From an uncultured Tenacibaculum sp. (GTDB taxonomy: Bacteria; Bacteroidota; Bacteroidia; Flavobacteriales; Flavobacteriaceae), in NCBI GenBank assembly GCA_947496185.1, contig CANMCD010000009.1, positions 1 to 64,000 on the forward strand: 64,000 nucleotides of DNA, read 5' to 3'. Below the pieces are notes generated by a model. The model did not search any database. It had not been told where the DNA came from and saw only the letters and a program-made list of their open reading frames with translations. How positions within the stretch are numbered: the first letter of the stretch is position 1; each line of letters opens with the position of its first letter. Made by a program: the position numbers and the translations under genes. Below are positions 56,437-63,942 of this stretch, piece by piece.

Positions 56437-56730
56437 ATGGAAATTTTAGACAGCAACGGAAACCCTATTCGTCAACAAGAAAGTAAACGCATTATAGCAG
56501 GAATTCTAGCCATTCTCTTAGGAGGCCTTGGCGTTCACAAATTTATCCTTGGCTATACCAAAGAAGGTGCGATAACTCTAGTCATCACTTTTATCATTTC
56601 GATTATCAGCTGTGGCTTGTTTTCTGGATTGATGTCTATTATCGGACTGATTGAAGGTATCATATACCTTACCAAATCAGACGAAGAGTTTTATCAAACC
56701 TACCAAGACAATTACAAAGGCTGGTTTTAA
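56437..56730 (+). CDS. TM2-domain membrane protein
   Basis: A 97-residue protein with the TM2 domain: IAGILAILLGGLGVHKFILGYTKEG helix and turn, then a second helix with SGLMSIIGLIEGIIYL. TM2 proteins are small two-helix membrane proteins of mostly unknown role. It lies in the plus-strand run between the VOC gene and the amphipathic-helix gene. Confidence 0.9.
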   Translation: MEILDSNGNPIRQQESKRIIAGILAILLGGLGVHKFILGYTKEGAITLVITFIISIISCGLFSGLMSIIGLIEGIIYLTKSDEEFYQTYQDNYKGWF

Positions 56731-56762
56731 GCAAAAAAATCTAACAAAAAATCAAAATAATC

Positions 56763-57140
56763 ATGAGTGAAACAAATAGTAATTCGAAGGGAAAGCTTCA
56801 TCAAACAGGTGAAAAAATAGAAGAATTCGCTAAAAAAGTAGAAGGAAAAGCTTCTGAAATCGCTGGCGATGTGGGTGAAAAATTAACGGATTTTACTGAA
56901 GATGCTAAAGAAAAAGTATCGGAACTATTGGAGAGTGAAGAAGCACAAAAAATAAAATCGAAGGTCAATGAGTTTACAGAAGATGCCAAAGAGACTTTCG
57001 AAGACGTCTCTGAAAAAGCTTCTGAACTCGCTAGTGAAGCAGGTGAGCACCTTGCTGATTTTGCACAAGAGGCAGAAGAAGAAATTAAGGAAACTGCTAA
57101 AAAAACCAAGAATTTTTTCCAACGATTGTTTGGAAAATAA
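56763..57140 (+). CDS. Amphipathic-helix repeat protein (YtxH/LEA-like)
   Basis: A 125-residue hydrophilic protein made almost wholly of degenerate 11-residue amphipathic repeats (EKIEEFAKKVEGKASEIAG, EDAKEKVSELLESEE, EDVSEKASELASEAGEHL) rich in Lys, Glu and Ala. This matches YtxH- or LEA-like stress proteins. It may coat membranes or protect proteins during desiccation or osmotic stress. A C-terminal KNFFQRLFGK motif could be a membrane-touching end. There is no signal peptide. It is the last gene of the 54-57 kb run. Confidence 0.75.
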   Translation: MSETNSNSKGKLHQTGEKIEEFAKKVEGKASEIAGDVGEKLTDFTEDAKEKVSELLESEEAQKIKSKVNEFTEDAKETFEDVSEKASELASEAGEHLADFAQEAEEEIKETAKKTKNFFQRLFGK

Positions 57141-57403
57141 ATACCAACCTTGTCAATACCTTATATTGAACTTAGGCTGACAAAAATATATTTTAATTAC
57201 CTGTATTACTTCTCATAATACAGGTTATTTTGGTTATATTATAGTATTATACTATCTCTAAATTGCTCAATTAAAATGCACCTTTTTGCGTTATCTTTCA
57301 AAATAAAAACAACTCGTAACTAAGGCTATGACTGATTTTTCTTTTTTATCAAACACAAAAAATCATCATTTTTCTAATGTGTAATTTAGAGGTAGAAATA
57401 GTA

Positions 57404-57889
57404 TTAAACGCTCCTTACCGCTCTAACAGCTACTACCCTTTCTTCAAAACTTTGCTCCTCTACAGGCGCTAATGCTTGCTCAAACAATGCTAACAATTCA
57501 TCAGAATGCGAAGCTGCTGTTGATTTCCTCAAGTCTACATACACAAAAGAACTCCACATAATCGCCTTAAGCTCCGTCTTGTCTTTATTCCACATTTTTA
57601 ATTCTACTGACAAATTCTTCTTGCCGTAGTTGATTACCTGTGTTTGTATGGTCACTATTTCCTGTAAAGTTGCTGGTTTTATATAGGCTATTTGATGGCT
57701 AGCCACTACCCAACTTTTACCCGTTTCTTGTCCGTGCTTATAAATATCTAAATCATAGTTTTCAATTACTTGGTCTTCCCTTGCATTGATGAAATAGTTA
57801 AAATAGGCGGCGTTGTTTAAGTGATTGAATGGGTCACAATCTTGGAATCGTATCTTTACCTTGCTTTCTAGTATTCTCTGTAATCTCAT
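57404..57889 (-). CDS. Acyl-CoA thioesterase, hotdog fold
   Basis: A 161-residue 4HBT-family thioesterase. The N-terminal VKIRFQDCDPFNHLNNAAYFNY has the active-site Asp and the H-x-N motif. The central helix and TIQTQVINYGKKNLSVELKM strands fit the fold. I start it at ATG 57889. The in-frame TTG nine bases upstream is part of the TAATTTTG promoter box. Substrate unknown. It is downstream of the Fur-family gene on the same strand, with a 51-base gap. Confidence 0.87.
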   Translation of the reverse strand: MRLQRILESKVKIRFQDCDPFNHLNNAAYFNYFINAREDQVIENYDLDIYKHGQETGKSWVVASHQIAYIKPATLQEIVTIQTQVINYGKKNLSVELKMWNKDKTELKAIMWSSFVYVDLRKSTAASHSDELLALFEQALAPVEEQSFEERVVAVRAVRSV

Positions 57890-57895
57890 AGCAAC

Positions 57896-57903
57896 CAAAA
57901 TTA
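57896..57903 (-). promoter_or_regulatory. -7 box of the thioesterase gene
   Basis: Minus-strand TAATTTTG six bases before the preferred ATG, so the mRNA is expected to be leaderless. It also explains why a TTG appears as a false upstream start. Confidence 0.45.
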
Positions 57904-57940
57904 CTATATATTAGCGTATTTATCGTTGCTACACCCAAAT

Positions 57941-58315
57941 TTATTCTTGACAGTTTTTACAAATCCCCACCAACAAAACCTTGGTTTCCTCTACCTTAAA
58001 ACCATCTGACAACAAAGGATTTAATTGAATCTCTACACAAGAAAGTTCTCCACATTTTCTACATTGACTATGCACATGATTATCGTGATGACTTTCTTTT
58101 GAGCAAGTTGCATGACACATGGCATAATAGGTGTTCGCGTCGTTGCCGATTACCGAATGTACTTTCCCTTCTTGCTCTAAACGTGTCAGTACTCTATATA
58201 TCGTTGTTTTGTTAAACCTTTCGGCAAAATGATCAACCAATTCAACAGCGCTAACCGCATGTGATTTTTCGCTTAAATAGGTTTTTATCGCCTGAACTGA
58301 AACCGTATTTCTCAT
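57941..58315 (-). CDS. Fur-family transcriptional regulator (Zur-like)
   Basis: A 124-residue metal-sensing repressor. The N-terminal winged helix contains SHAVSAVELVDHFAERFNKTTIYRVLTRLEQEG. The metal-binding half has a cluster rich in Cys and His (MCHATCSKESHHDNHVHSQCRKCGELSC) and a second CxxC at the end (GICKNCQ). This fits a structural zinc plus a regulatory zinc site, closer to Zur than to iron Fur. A TATTTTTG box lies at 58349-58356. A candidate small RNA is encoded just upstream on the same strand. Confidence 0.88.
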   Translation of the reverse strand: MRNTVSVQAIKTYLSEKSHAVSAVELVDHFAERFNKTTIYRVLTRLEQEGKVHSVIGNDANTYYAMCHATCSKESHHDNHVHSQCRKCGELSCVEIQLNPLLSDGFKVEETKVLLVGICKNCQE

Positions 58316-58435
58316 CGTATACTCTTATTTGTAATCCTCCGTCATTAACAAAAATAGGGAATATATATCGTAATTATGTTAACGAAAATAAGGTTACCCC
58401 AAATACCGCTCCTATGCTAAAGTATTCTACAATAG

Positions 58436-58614
58436 AAAAGTGCCGAGGAATCTCGGCACTTTGGGACAATATCGTTCTATTAACTTTAAACCCAAACAAA
58501 GCTAATTATCTAAAAAAAACACTGCCCTTTTAAATTTTAGTTTTAATTTCGTAGTATCGCTACTACGAGGATTTAACCTTTATTAGTATAGATTGACAAA
58601 CAACAATCGCAACT
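58436..58614 (-). ncRNA. Candidate ~175-nt small RNA upstream of the Fur-family gene
   Basis: A minus-strand transcription unit with no ATG frame. It has a TTG, an 18-base spacer and TATATTTG at 58621-58628. The body contains a CGTAGT/ACTACG hairpin (about 58551-58568). It ends at a near-perfect terminator: an 11-base stem at 58437-58447 and 58452-58462, a four-base loop, then TTTT. The predicted start overlaps a 13-base palindrome. The Fur-family gene has its own promoter further on, so this looks like a separate RNA rather than its leader. Confidence 0.5.
58440..58459. terminator. GC-rich terminator hairpin
   Basis: GTGCCGAG (58440-58447), loop GAAT, CTCGGCAC (58452-58459), with A and T residues extending the stem on both sides. 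This is the strongest hairpin in the region and ends the candidate RNA on the minus strand. Confidence 0.85.
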
Positions 58615-58621
58615 TAGTTGC
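58609..58621. promoter_or_regulatory. Palindromic site at the small RNA start
   Basis: GCAACTTAGTTGC is a perfect 6-1-6 palindrome overlapping the -7 box TATATTTG and the predicted start of the RNA candidate. Its size suits a Fur-family dimer, and a Zur-like gene lies immediately downstream. The pairing is inferred. Confidence 0.45.
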
Positions 58622-58628
58622 AAATATA

Positions 58629-58972
58629 GAAAGTTTCTTGTTTTAACAAAAAAATTTACCCAGTTTTTTTGGCTGTTATGACTGTTTATTTCTTTAAACA
58701 CCATAATTCTACTGTACTTGTTGGAATATGGAAAGTATTACCTAGTGGATTAGTACTGATTAATAAGGTATAGGAGCGCAAAAAAGCCAAGTGCCACTTT
58801 TGAATATCTAACTTTCAGTTTTAGTCTCCCTTTACAGGGATGCATTGGTACTTCTATACAAGACTTCAGAAGACATTTTACAGAATTAATAAACAACAAT
58901 TTCTCCTATAAAAATAATTTTATTTAATCACGGGGCTTATAATAATGGTTGTCATAACAACCTGATGTTGGT
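58629..58972. other. Non-coding stretch before the lipoprotein cluster
   Basis: About 340 bases with no supported gene on either strand, only short frames with stops. No strong hairpin or repeat is visible. It separates the small RNA promoter from the converging lipoprotein cluster. Confidence 0.5.
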
Positions 58973-59665
58973 TTAAGAAATAGTGAGTACTTTCTCTTTT
59001 TTTATAACCCACACCCCATATTCTTTCTCTAGATACAATAAACTTGTTACCCCATTTAGCTTATCAAAAACAACTCCCAAATCTAAAACAGCCTTTGTAA
59101 AGCTCTTATTAAAAACTATTTTTGAAAAAATCATTACCCTATCTATTTTGAGAAAACCACTTCCTAACTCTTTTTTATGATTATCTGTATAAAGAATTAA
59201 AGAATCATTTTTCAGAGACCTTATTTTATGCACTTCTAATTTTATAGGCAACGTCTTTTTAAAAAACAGATCTTCAACCCCTTCTTTAAATTTTCCGTTT
59301 TCAAACACTTCTAAAGAATCTTGATTGGTAATGGAAATTTTAATTTCAGGATAAAATGCAATAATTTTTTTTCTAGTACTTTCTTTAAAATAATACTCGT
59401 AACTTCTAAGACTGTCCTTTGCAGTATACTTGTATTCTTGTTTTCCTCCCGGAACAGGAGGAAAACCTAAAGGAGAAGGGATATTCGTCACACGTTCCTT
59501 ATTTAACAAATGACTTACAATCTGGTATATACTCTCCATCTGCTTTCGTTTGTTACGTCGATCTTCTCTACATGAACATAGTAATATTAATATCAGTAGT
59601 AAACATGTAAAGGCATTCTTAAATCGATTCTTTCTTATCAAAATAGGGTAGATATTTCTAAACAT
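58973..59665 (-). CDS. Hypothetical lipoprotein, duplicated-array member B
   Basis: A 230-residue protein with a basic N terminus, hydrophobic signal and lipobox Cys32 (LILLCSC). The mature part is mostly beta with charged segments (LPIKLEVHKIRSLKNDSLILY, VMIFSKIVFNKSFTKAVLDLG, YLEKEYGVWVIKKEKVL). I do not recognise a family. Its first codons (MFRNI) recur as a broken copy at 60669-60692, showing that its 5' end was duplicated together with the end of the 144-residue gene. Confidence 0.7.
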   Translation of the reverse strand: MFRNIYPILIRKNRFKNAFTCLLLILILLCSCREDRRNKRKQMESIYQIVSHLLNKERVTNIPSPLGFPPVPGGKQEYKYTAKDSLRSYEYYFKESTRKKIIAFYPEIKISITNQDSLEVFENGKFKEGVEDLFFKKTLPIKLEVHKIRSLKNDSLILYTDNHKKELGSGFLKIDRVMIFSKIVFNKSFTKAVLDLGVVFDKLNGVTSLLYLEKEYGVWVIKKEKVLTIS

Positions 59666-59686
59666 TTTTAGGAAAATAATTGTTAA

Positions 59687-59719
59687 TTATCTACAAATGA
59701 AAGGGCTATTATCTGCTTT
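59687..59719 (-). pseudogene. Remnant 3' end of a 144-residue-type lipoprotein gene
   Basis: Read on the minus strand, these bases encode KADNSPFICR and a stop. They correspond to the end KADNSPIICK of the intact gene at 60715-61149, including the preceding lysine. The stop is 21 bases before the ATG of the 230-residue gene, the same spacing as at the intact copy (22 bases). An in-frame stop precedes the fragment. Confidence 0.7.
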
Positions 59720-59730
59720 TTAAACGGGGT

Positions 59731-60141
59731 TTAATCTACTATTTCATCAAACCAAACTACTTGGTATTTATAAATTAATGAACCTTTCTTCTCGTATAAA
59801 AATATGGTTTTAAATATTTCATTATTTTTTAAAATTTTAATTCGTCTTTTTTTTTCTCCCTCTCTAATTACCTCTTTTTTCTTTCTTATCGAAATTTCAA
59901 TTAATTGATTAATATCAATTAACTTAAATTTTATTGCTTTGGGCTTTAAAATTTTTGGCTTTGTGTTCGCAATGAAGTGCTCATTCCCTATATAGAAATG
60001 AATAGACTTTTCTTTATAGTACTTTAGTACTTTTTGTTCAGAATTTAAACAATTGTATGATAAATGAATTTCGTTTGTTTGAGCATTAATTCTCTGAAAA
60101 AAAACAAAATAAAACAATAGTATTGATAAATATTTTTTCAT
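59731..60141 (-). CDS. Hypothetical exported protein, 136 residues
   Basis: A signal peptide (YLSILLFYFVFFQRINAQ) is followed by a beta-rich, very lysine- and isoleucine-rich mature part (KILKPKAIKFKLIDINQLIEISIRKKK). There is no lipobox and no recognised family. It sits between the duplicated segments of the lipoprotein array and may have been inserted or carried along with them. Function unknown. Confidence 0.6.
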   Translation of the reverse strand: MKKYLSILLFYFVFFQRINAQTNEIHLSYNCLNSEQKVLKYYKEKSIHFYIGNEHFIANTKPKILKPKAIKFKLIDINQLIEISIRKKKEVIREGEKKRRIKILKNNEIFKTIFLYEKKGSLIYKYQVVWFDEIVD

Positions 60142-60269
60142 TGTTTACAGTTTTGATTTCCTATGGATTTATAGCTGTTATTGTTCTTATTATACTCCAT
60201 AATTAATGCTATTTAAAAACAGGTAGCACGCCAAAAACAAACAGTATTGAGATACTACCTATTGTTAAA

Positions 60270-60647
60270 TTAAATAACAGTTATATCTTTTAAAAAAGTC
60301 CTAATCACAATGGAATCATTCCAATTAACTTTTAAGTTTTTAATTTTTACTCCTTTTTTCCCTACCAAATAAATCTCAATCGTATGTCGACCTTTGCTCA
60401 AAGAAACTAGGTTATCTTTTATATCTACTTTATTAACCGTAATCCACGGAGTAAACTCCCCCAAGCTATCATAGGTAATAAACCGAATACCTGTAAAATG
60501 ACTCCCTTTTGATTTGTGTTTTTTGATGGTATAGGTACTTTTAACAGTAGCATTTAATCTCCTAAGCATTACTTCGGGAGAAGGTCTACAAGACATCATT
60601 CCCAATATAACCAACGGAATAAAAACTTTTCTCATACTAATGATCAT
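60270..60647 (-). CDS. Small lipoprotein, paralogue of the 144-residue gene product
   Basis: A 125-residue lipoprotein with lipobox Cys20 (LGMMSC); the start may be Met5, which better fits the signal peptide. The mature part aligns by eye with the 144-residue neighbour: KHKSKGSHFTGIRF against RYKSKTGFSGVIV, TPWITVNKVDI against PALIYVNGVMF, and VKIKNLKVNWNDSIVIRTFLKD against VKVKEFHLKSGDSIVINANLKA. Both resemble the small carboxypeptidase-regulatory beta-sandwich. Cell-surface or periplasmic; role unknown. Confidence 0.65.
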   Translation of the reverse strand: MIISMRKVFIPLVILGMMSCRPSPEVMLRRLNATVKSTYTIKKHKSKGSHFTGIRFITYDSLGEFTPWITVNKVDIKDNLVSLSKGRHTIEIYLVGKKGVKIKNLKVNWNDSIVIRTFLKDITVI

Positions 60648-60668
60648 CCTTAGCTCTTGTTGTCTTAT

Positions 60669-60692
60669 TTATTTTGATATATTTCTAAACAT
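60669..60692 (-). pseudogene. Remnant 5' end of the 230-residue lipoprotein gene
   Basis: Reads MFRNISK and then stops, while the intact gene at 59665 begins MFRNIYPILIR. The surrounding 21 bases are identical on both sides of the ATG. It follows the stop of the 144-residue gene by 22 bases, so it is the first half of an ancient tandem duplication that decayed. Confidence 0.65.
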
Positions 60693-60714
60693 TTTTAGGT
60701 ACAAAAATTTATAG

Positions 60715-61149
60715 CTACTTACAGATAATAGGGCTATTATCTGCTTTTAAATTCGCATTAATCACTATTGAGTCTCCGCTTTTCAAATGAAACTCTTTAA
60801 CTTTAACCGTATGCATTGTGAGATAAGAAACTTCTAGACTATAATCATTATTTTGACTAATGTATATAACCTGAGGAATTACCTTACTTTCTTGATCAAA
60901 CCTCATAAGAAACATTACCCCATTAACGTAAATCAATGCGGGTAATCTTGTTTTCGTTTCATCATCAAATGCATTTACTATCACTCCAGAAAAACCTGTC
61001 TTAGACTTATACCTTTGTAAGTCATACATATCATCAACAAGATCGGAGCGAACCGCTTTACATGAAAAAATTAAAAACATCATTAAAAAAAGGATTGTAC
61101 TCCTAATTACATTTAATACTTTTCGCTGCTCTTTTTGCAAATCTTTCAT
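60715..61149 (-). CDS. Small lipoprotein with carboxypeptidase-regulatory-like fold
   Basis: A 144-residue lipoprotein with lipobox Cys30 (LIFSC) after a basic N-terminal stretch. The mature part reads as a seven-strand beta-sandwich: FSGVIVNAFDDETKTRLPAL, IYVNGVMFL, DYSLEVSYLTMHTVKVKEFHL, SGDSIVINANL. This resembles CarboxypepD_reg-like domains. It overlaps the end of the upstream large lipoprotein gene by 47 bases, so the two are translated from one mRNA. Paralogous to the 125-residue protein. Confidence 0.7.
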   Translation of the reverse strand: MKDLQKEQRKVLNVIRSTILFLMMFLIFSCKAVRSDLVDDMYDLQRYKSKTGFSGVIVNAFDDETKTRLPALIYVNGVMFLMRFDQESKVIPQVIYISQNNDYSLEVSYLTMHTVKVKEFHLKSGDSIVINANLKADNSPIICK

Positions 61150-62743
61150 TAGGAATTATCGTTTGGATTTTATTTCTTTTATTTATTGGTATTGATTTAT
61201 ATGCGTTTGTAGCTTCAAGCCCTCCCCATGACAAACTTTTATAATACTCAAAATTCTGTCTATGTCCGTCATATGCGGATAAAGAATATGCTATTGCTTC
61301 TACATATTGCGTCATAAATTGGTGTTCCGTAAGATTCCCTTTATTATAATTTTTTCTGAAATATTCCATCAACAAAATAGAAATAGGTGATTCAAACTTT
61401 GTTTTAAGTGTATAATGAAAAAAAGCATGTAAACTTTCATGAATAATTGTTCTAGCAATCGATAACTGCGTCGCTTCTTTTACCATATCTACATCCAACG
61501 TAACTTTATAAGTAGCTGTATTTGCATTAACACCTTGTCCTAGATGATCCAATTGACCAATGGAATAGGTCAAATGATATTTACGAGAACTATTAAATAT
61601 AGCAATTATTGACTGTGACAAATGACTTTTTTTTGTCAAATCGGGTACTAACGTTCCTCGTATATCTTTTCTCTTTAAAATATTTATGATATTACTTACA
61701 CAAGGATTTTTTGTATTATCAATAACTCGCTCATCTTCCACTTTCACACAATTATACCCTACTCTTTTAAATCCAATAGGACAAGGCAAAATATTATTAG
61801 TTGAATAATCTCTACCACCTCCTGAATATCTAGGGCCACCAGCGCCACCTCCTGATTGCGAATAATAAAGATCTACAAGTCTTCCGCTCGCACTTGGTAA
61901 CCATATCCAACGAGAAGTCGAACCGTTGTATACTGTTTTTACATATACATACCTGTTTCCGTCCGTATGATCGTAGATACTTCCGTCACTACTTGTACAT
62001 GTATTACATTTATTGTACCAATCTGTAAATCGTCTTGTTACTTCAAGTTTATAGCCGTCTCCGCCGCCGCTTCCACCCCCAGAACCACCGCTACTCCACG
62101 GTATACAACCCGGAATGGGCTTGCCTTCAAACATACAATCGTTAAACTGCGAATCATCTGCCTTGGGAAGTAATATATCTGTATATTTTCCTCTTCGCTC
62201 TTTTTTCGTTTCCTTAAACGAAGCTATTTTTACCCCCTCTTGGTATGTATAAATATCTTTCATTACCCCAGCTTCATTGAACAAAAACTTCATTCCGCTA
62301 AAGCCCTCTATGTTACTTTCACTAGGCTTGGTATTGGCTGATGCTATAAAAGGCTCAAAACGTAATACGGTAAATTTTATACCTGTTACTGCCTCTTCTA
62401 CAATTAAGTAAAAGGTCAGCTCTTTTACAAATAAATCCGAATTGTTATATACAGGATTTTTACACAATATCGGAAACTGATAAGTTTTTATCACATCGTC
62501 ACTTGCATTGTCTAATATTGTCGGCTGGCTCCAATCGATGGTCATCGTGTCTTCCGCTAATGTCAATTCTTTACTTATGGTTTTGACATCAATAAGCTTT
62601 TCAAAGTTAACATTTTCAATAATTTGTTGTTTGGAGGATTCCGCGGTTTCTTCTTTACAACTGTGTAGTACCGTAAATAATACAAATAATAAGCTTGTCT
62701 TTGCAAACCCCACTTTTAGGGCTTGACAGTTTGGTTTTTTCAT
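61103..62743 (-). CDS. Large lipoprotein with HESLH zincin domain
   Basis: A 546-residue lipoprotein: signal peptide, lipobox Cys29 (LHSC). A beta-rich domain resembling flavobacterial peptide-pocket lipoproteins comes next (about 40-190), followed by a Gly/Ser linker (SSGGSGGGSGGGDG, about 217-230) and a Cys-x-x-Cys loop. The C-terminal zincin-like domain has HESLHAFFH at 435-443, with His435 and His439 as probable zinc ligands and Glu436 as base. A later YVEAIAYSL may supply the third ligand. The family could not be named further. Likely a surface-anchored metallopeptidase with the following small lipoproteins as companions. Confidence 0.72.
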   Translation of the reverse strand: MKKPNCQALKVGFAKTSLLFVLFTVLHSCKEETAESSKQQIIENVNFEKLIDVKTISKELTLAEDTMTIDWSQPTILDNASDDVIKTYQFPILCKNPVYNNSDLFVKELTFYLIVEEAVTGIKFTVLRFEPFIASANTKPSESNIEGFSGMKFLFNEAGVMKDIYTYQEGVKIASFKETKKERRGKYTDILLPKADDSQFNDCMFEGKPIPGCIPWSSGGSGGGSGGGDGYKLEVTRRFTDWYNKCNTCTSSDGSIYDHTDGNRYVYVKTVYNGSTSRWIWLPSASGRLVDLYYSQSGGGAGGPRYSGGGRDYSTNNILPCPIGFKRVGYNCVKVEDERVIDNTKNPCVSNIINILKRKDIRGTLVPDLTKKSHLSQSIIAIFNSSRKYHLTYSIGQLDHLGQGVNANTATYKVTLDVDMVKEATQLSIARTIIHESLHAFFHYTLKTKFESPISILLMEYFRKNYNKGNLTEHQFMTQYVEAIAYSLSAYDGHRQNFEYYKSLSWGGLEATNAYKSIPINKRNKIQTIIPNERFAKRAAKSIKCN

Positions 62744-62791
62744 TTTGAATTAATTATTATAATTGATTTTAAATTGATTAACTGAGGCATT

Positions 62792-62818
62792 ACTATCAAA
62801 TTCATTACTTTTGATAGT
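62792..62818. promoter_or_regulatory. Hairpin upstream of the zincin lipoprotein gene
   Basis: ACTATCAAA (62792-62800) pairs perfectly with TTTGATAGT (62810-62818), nine-base loop. It lies about 50 bases before the ATG, between it and the small frame at 62845-63048. A weak terminator or attenuator of that transcript is possible. Confidence 0.5.
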
Positions 62819-62844
62819 ATCTATAGTTTATTATTGCTATACTT

Positions 62845-63048
62845 TTAGCAAATACTACGCAGTAGGATTTTTAGCTTTGGAAGTACAATCATTGTTCTCA
62901 AGATTTCACCTCCTCTTTTTTTAGGTAATTGTAGGCTATGAATAACGGTGTAAAGGAATCTGTAGGTGCTGAAATATGGGTTTCTCAGCAAAAATAAAGC
63001 TCCGCTATTATCGGTAATTTTAATGGTAGTAAGTTGGTTAGTTGTCAT
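62845..63048 (-). CDS. Doubtful 67-residue protein or short leader peptide
   Basis: An open frame of 67 codons with a hydrophobic, basic C-terminal half (KKRGGEILRTMIVLPKLKIL). Inside it, at 62905-62915, lies a near-perfect Shine-Dalgarno sequence followed at seven bases by an in-frame TTG, which would start an 18-residue peptide. Either the longer protein or the short peptide might be real. No family is recognised. It is the first frame upstream of the zincin lipoprotein gene, so a leader role is possible. Confidence 0.3.
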   Translation of the reverse strand: MTTNQLTTIKITDNSGALFLLRNPYFSTYRFLYTVIHSLQLPKKRGGEILRTMIVLPKLKILLRSIC

Positions 63049-63123
63049 AAGGTGAAAATAAAAAGTTTCTTGTCTTTATAAAAATATCTAATACTATTTA
63101 TCCATTATTTTTTAACACTCAAT

Positions 63124-63335
63124 ACCAATGTAATACGTACTATGTACGCATATCATATCAAGCATTGGTTACTCCTTTGTGTAAGAAAGGATCAAAAGGG
63201 ATTATATTGTAGGATTAGTGCGTCCCTTTTGATCCAAAAACTACTACATTATCTTTGACAATACCCGTATTATGCATTTGCAAAAACTATGTTACCCAAT
63301 TAATAGCCCTAAAAATAAGTATGGCATAATACGGG
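63124..63335. repeat. Three consecutive inverted repeats
   Basis: First: ACCAATG/CATTGGT (63124-63130, 63163-63169) enclosing CGTAC/GTACG. Second: a perfect 13-base repeat GGATCAAAAGGGA with its complement (63189-63201, 63223-63235) and a 21-base loop. Third: CCCGTATTATGC/GCATAATACGGG (63264-63275, 63324-63335). All lie in about 210 bases without a gene. They could form a structured RNA or be remnants of insertions. Confidence 0.65.
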
Positions 63336-63358
63336 GTATCCCTGACTAAATAAATTTG

Positions 63359-63790
63359 TTACGTATAACAGGCTTGTTGTGCCACTTGTTTTTCTAGTAT
63401 ATATAAGAACTCAGACAGCTTCTCTTTGTCAATATTACTTAGGTCAAACGAAATGGAGGTACCGTTTTTTGCTGTTATTATCACTTGATTTTTAACATAC
63501 GACAAGTACAGATCTCCAAAAACAATCATAGCAATTATCCCCACAAAAGCATATACGTATGCTGCATCAAACAAACTTATCATTCCCATAAAAATGGTGT
63601 ATATAACCAACCATATAAAAAAGTTACTCTTATAAGTACTACCTACGGACACCGAACTTATTTGTGTCAGAACAATCGATGTATAATAACCTTTCGACAT
63701 CCGATGGTAGTACCGAATTCTTTTGTTGGTTAAAAGAATCTGATGGTTATGTAGCTCCATTAAAAGTTTTTCATTGGCATATAATTTCAT
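63359..63790 (-). CDS. PH-like domain membrane protein
   Basis: A 143-residue protein with an N-terminal strand-rich part (LHNHQILLTNKRIRYYHRM ... IVLTQISSVSVG) like bacterial PH (bPH2/YdbS-type) domains. Two membrane helices follow near 58-75 and 79-98, then a second short beta/alpha segment ending LEKQVAQQ. Role unknown, likely inner membrane. The upstream strong Shine-Dalgarno at 63834-63845 precedes two tiny frames, one of which overlaps this ATG. Confidence 0.65.
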   Translation of the reverse strand: MKLYANEKLLMELHNHQILLTNKRIRYYHRMSKGYYTSIVLTQISSVSVGSTYKSNFFIWLVIYTIFMGMISLFDAAYVYAFVGIIAMIVFGDLYLSYVKNQVIITAKNGTSISFDLSNIDKEKLSEFLYILEKQVAQQACYT

Positions 63791-63833
63791 GATTTAGGGG
63801 TTTTACGAACCATCAGCATTTTATTCAAGTCAT

Positions 63834-63845
63834 TTCACCTCCTTT
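63834..63845 (-). promoter_or_regulatory. Strong Shine-Dalgarno sequence with tiny frames
   Basis: On the minus strand AAAGGAGGTGAA is followed by ATG ACT TGA. A bit further on, a ten-codon frame (MLMVRKTPKS) ends in TCATGA, overlapping the ATG of the 143-residue gene. A perfect anti-SD match is unusual in this phylum, where most genes here have none. Confidence 0.45.
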
Positions 63846-63900
63846 CTACCTCACGCGCTTGTAATACGAACTACAATACACATGCTCTCGAAGAAAAAAA

Positions 63901-63942
63901 GCAACACCTACCTATTTATTGGTTTAGGGTTCGGTGTTACTT
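63901..63942. terminator. Bidirectional terminator near the window end
   Basis: AACACC (63903-63908) pairs with GGTGTT (63933-63938), extended by partial pairing, with A residues before and T residues after. The last 55 bases beyond it show no gene; a truncated feature could begin there. Confidence 0.6.
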
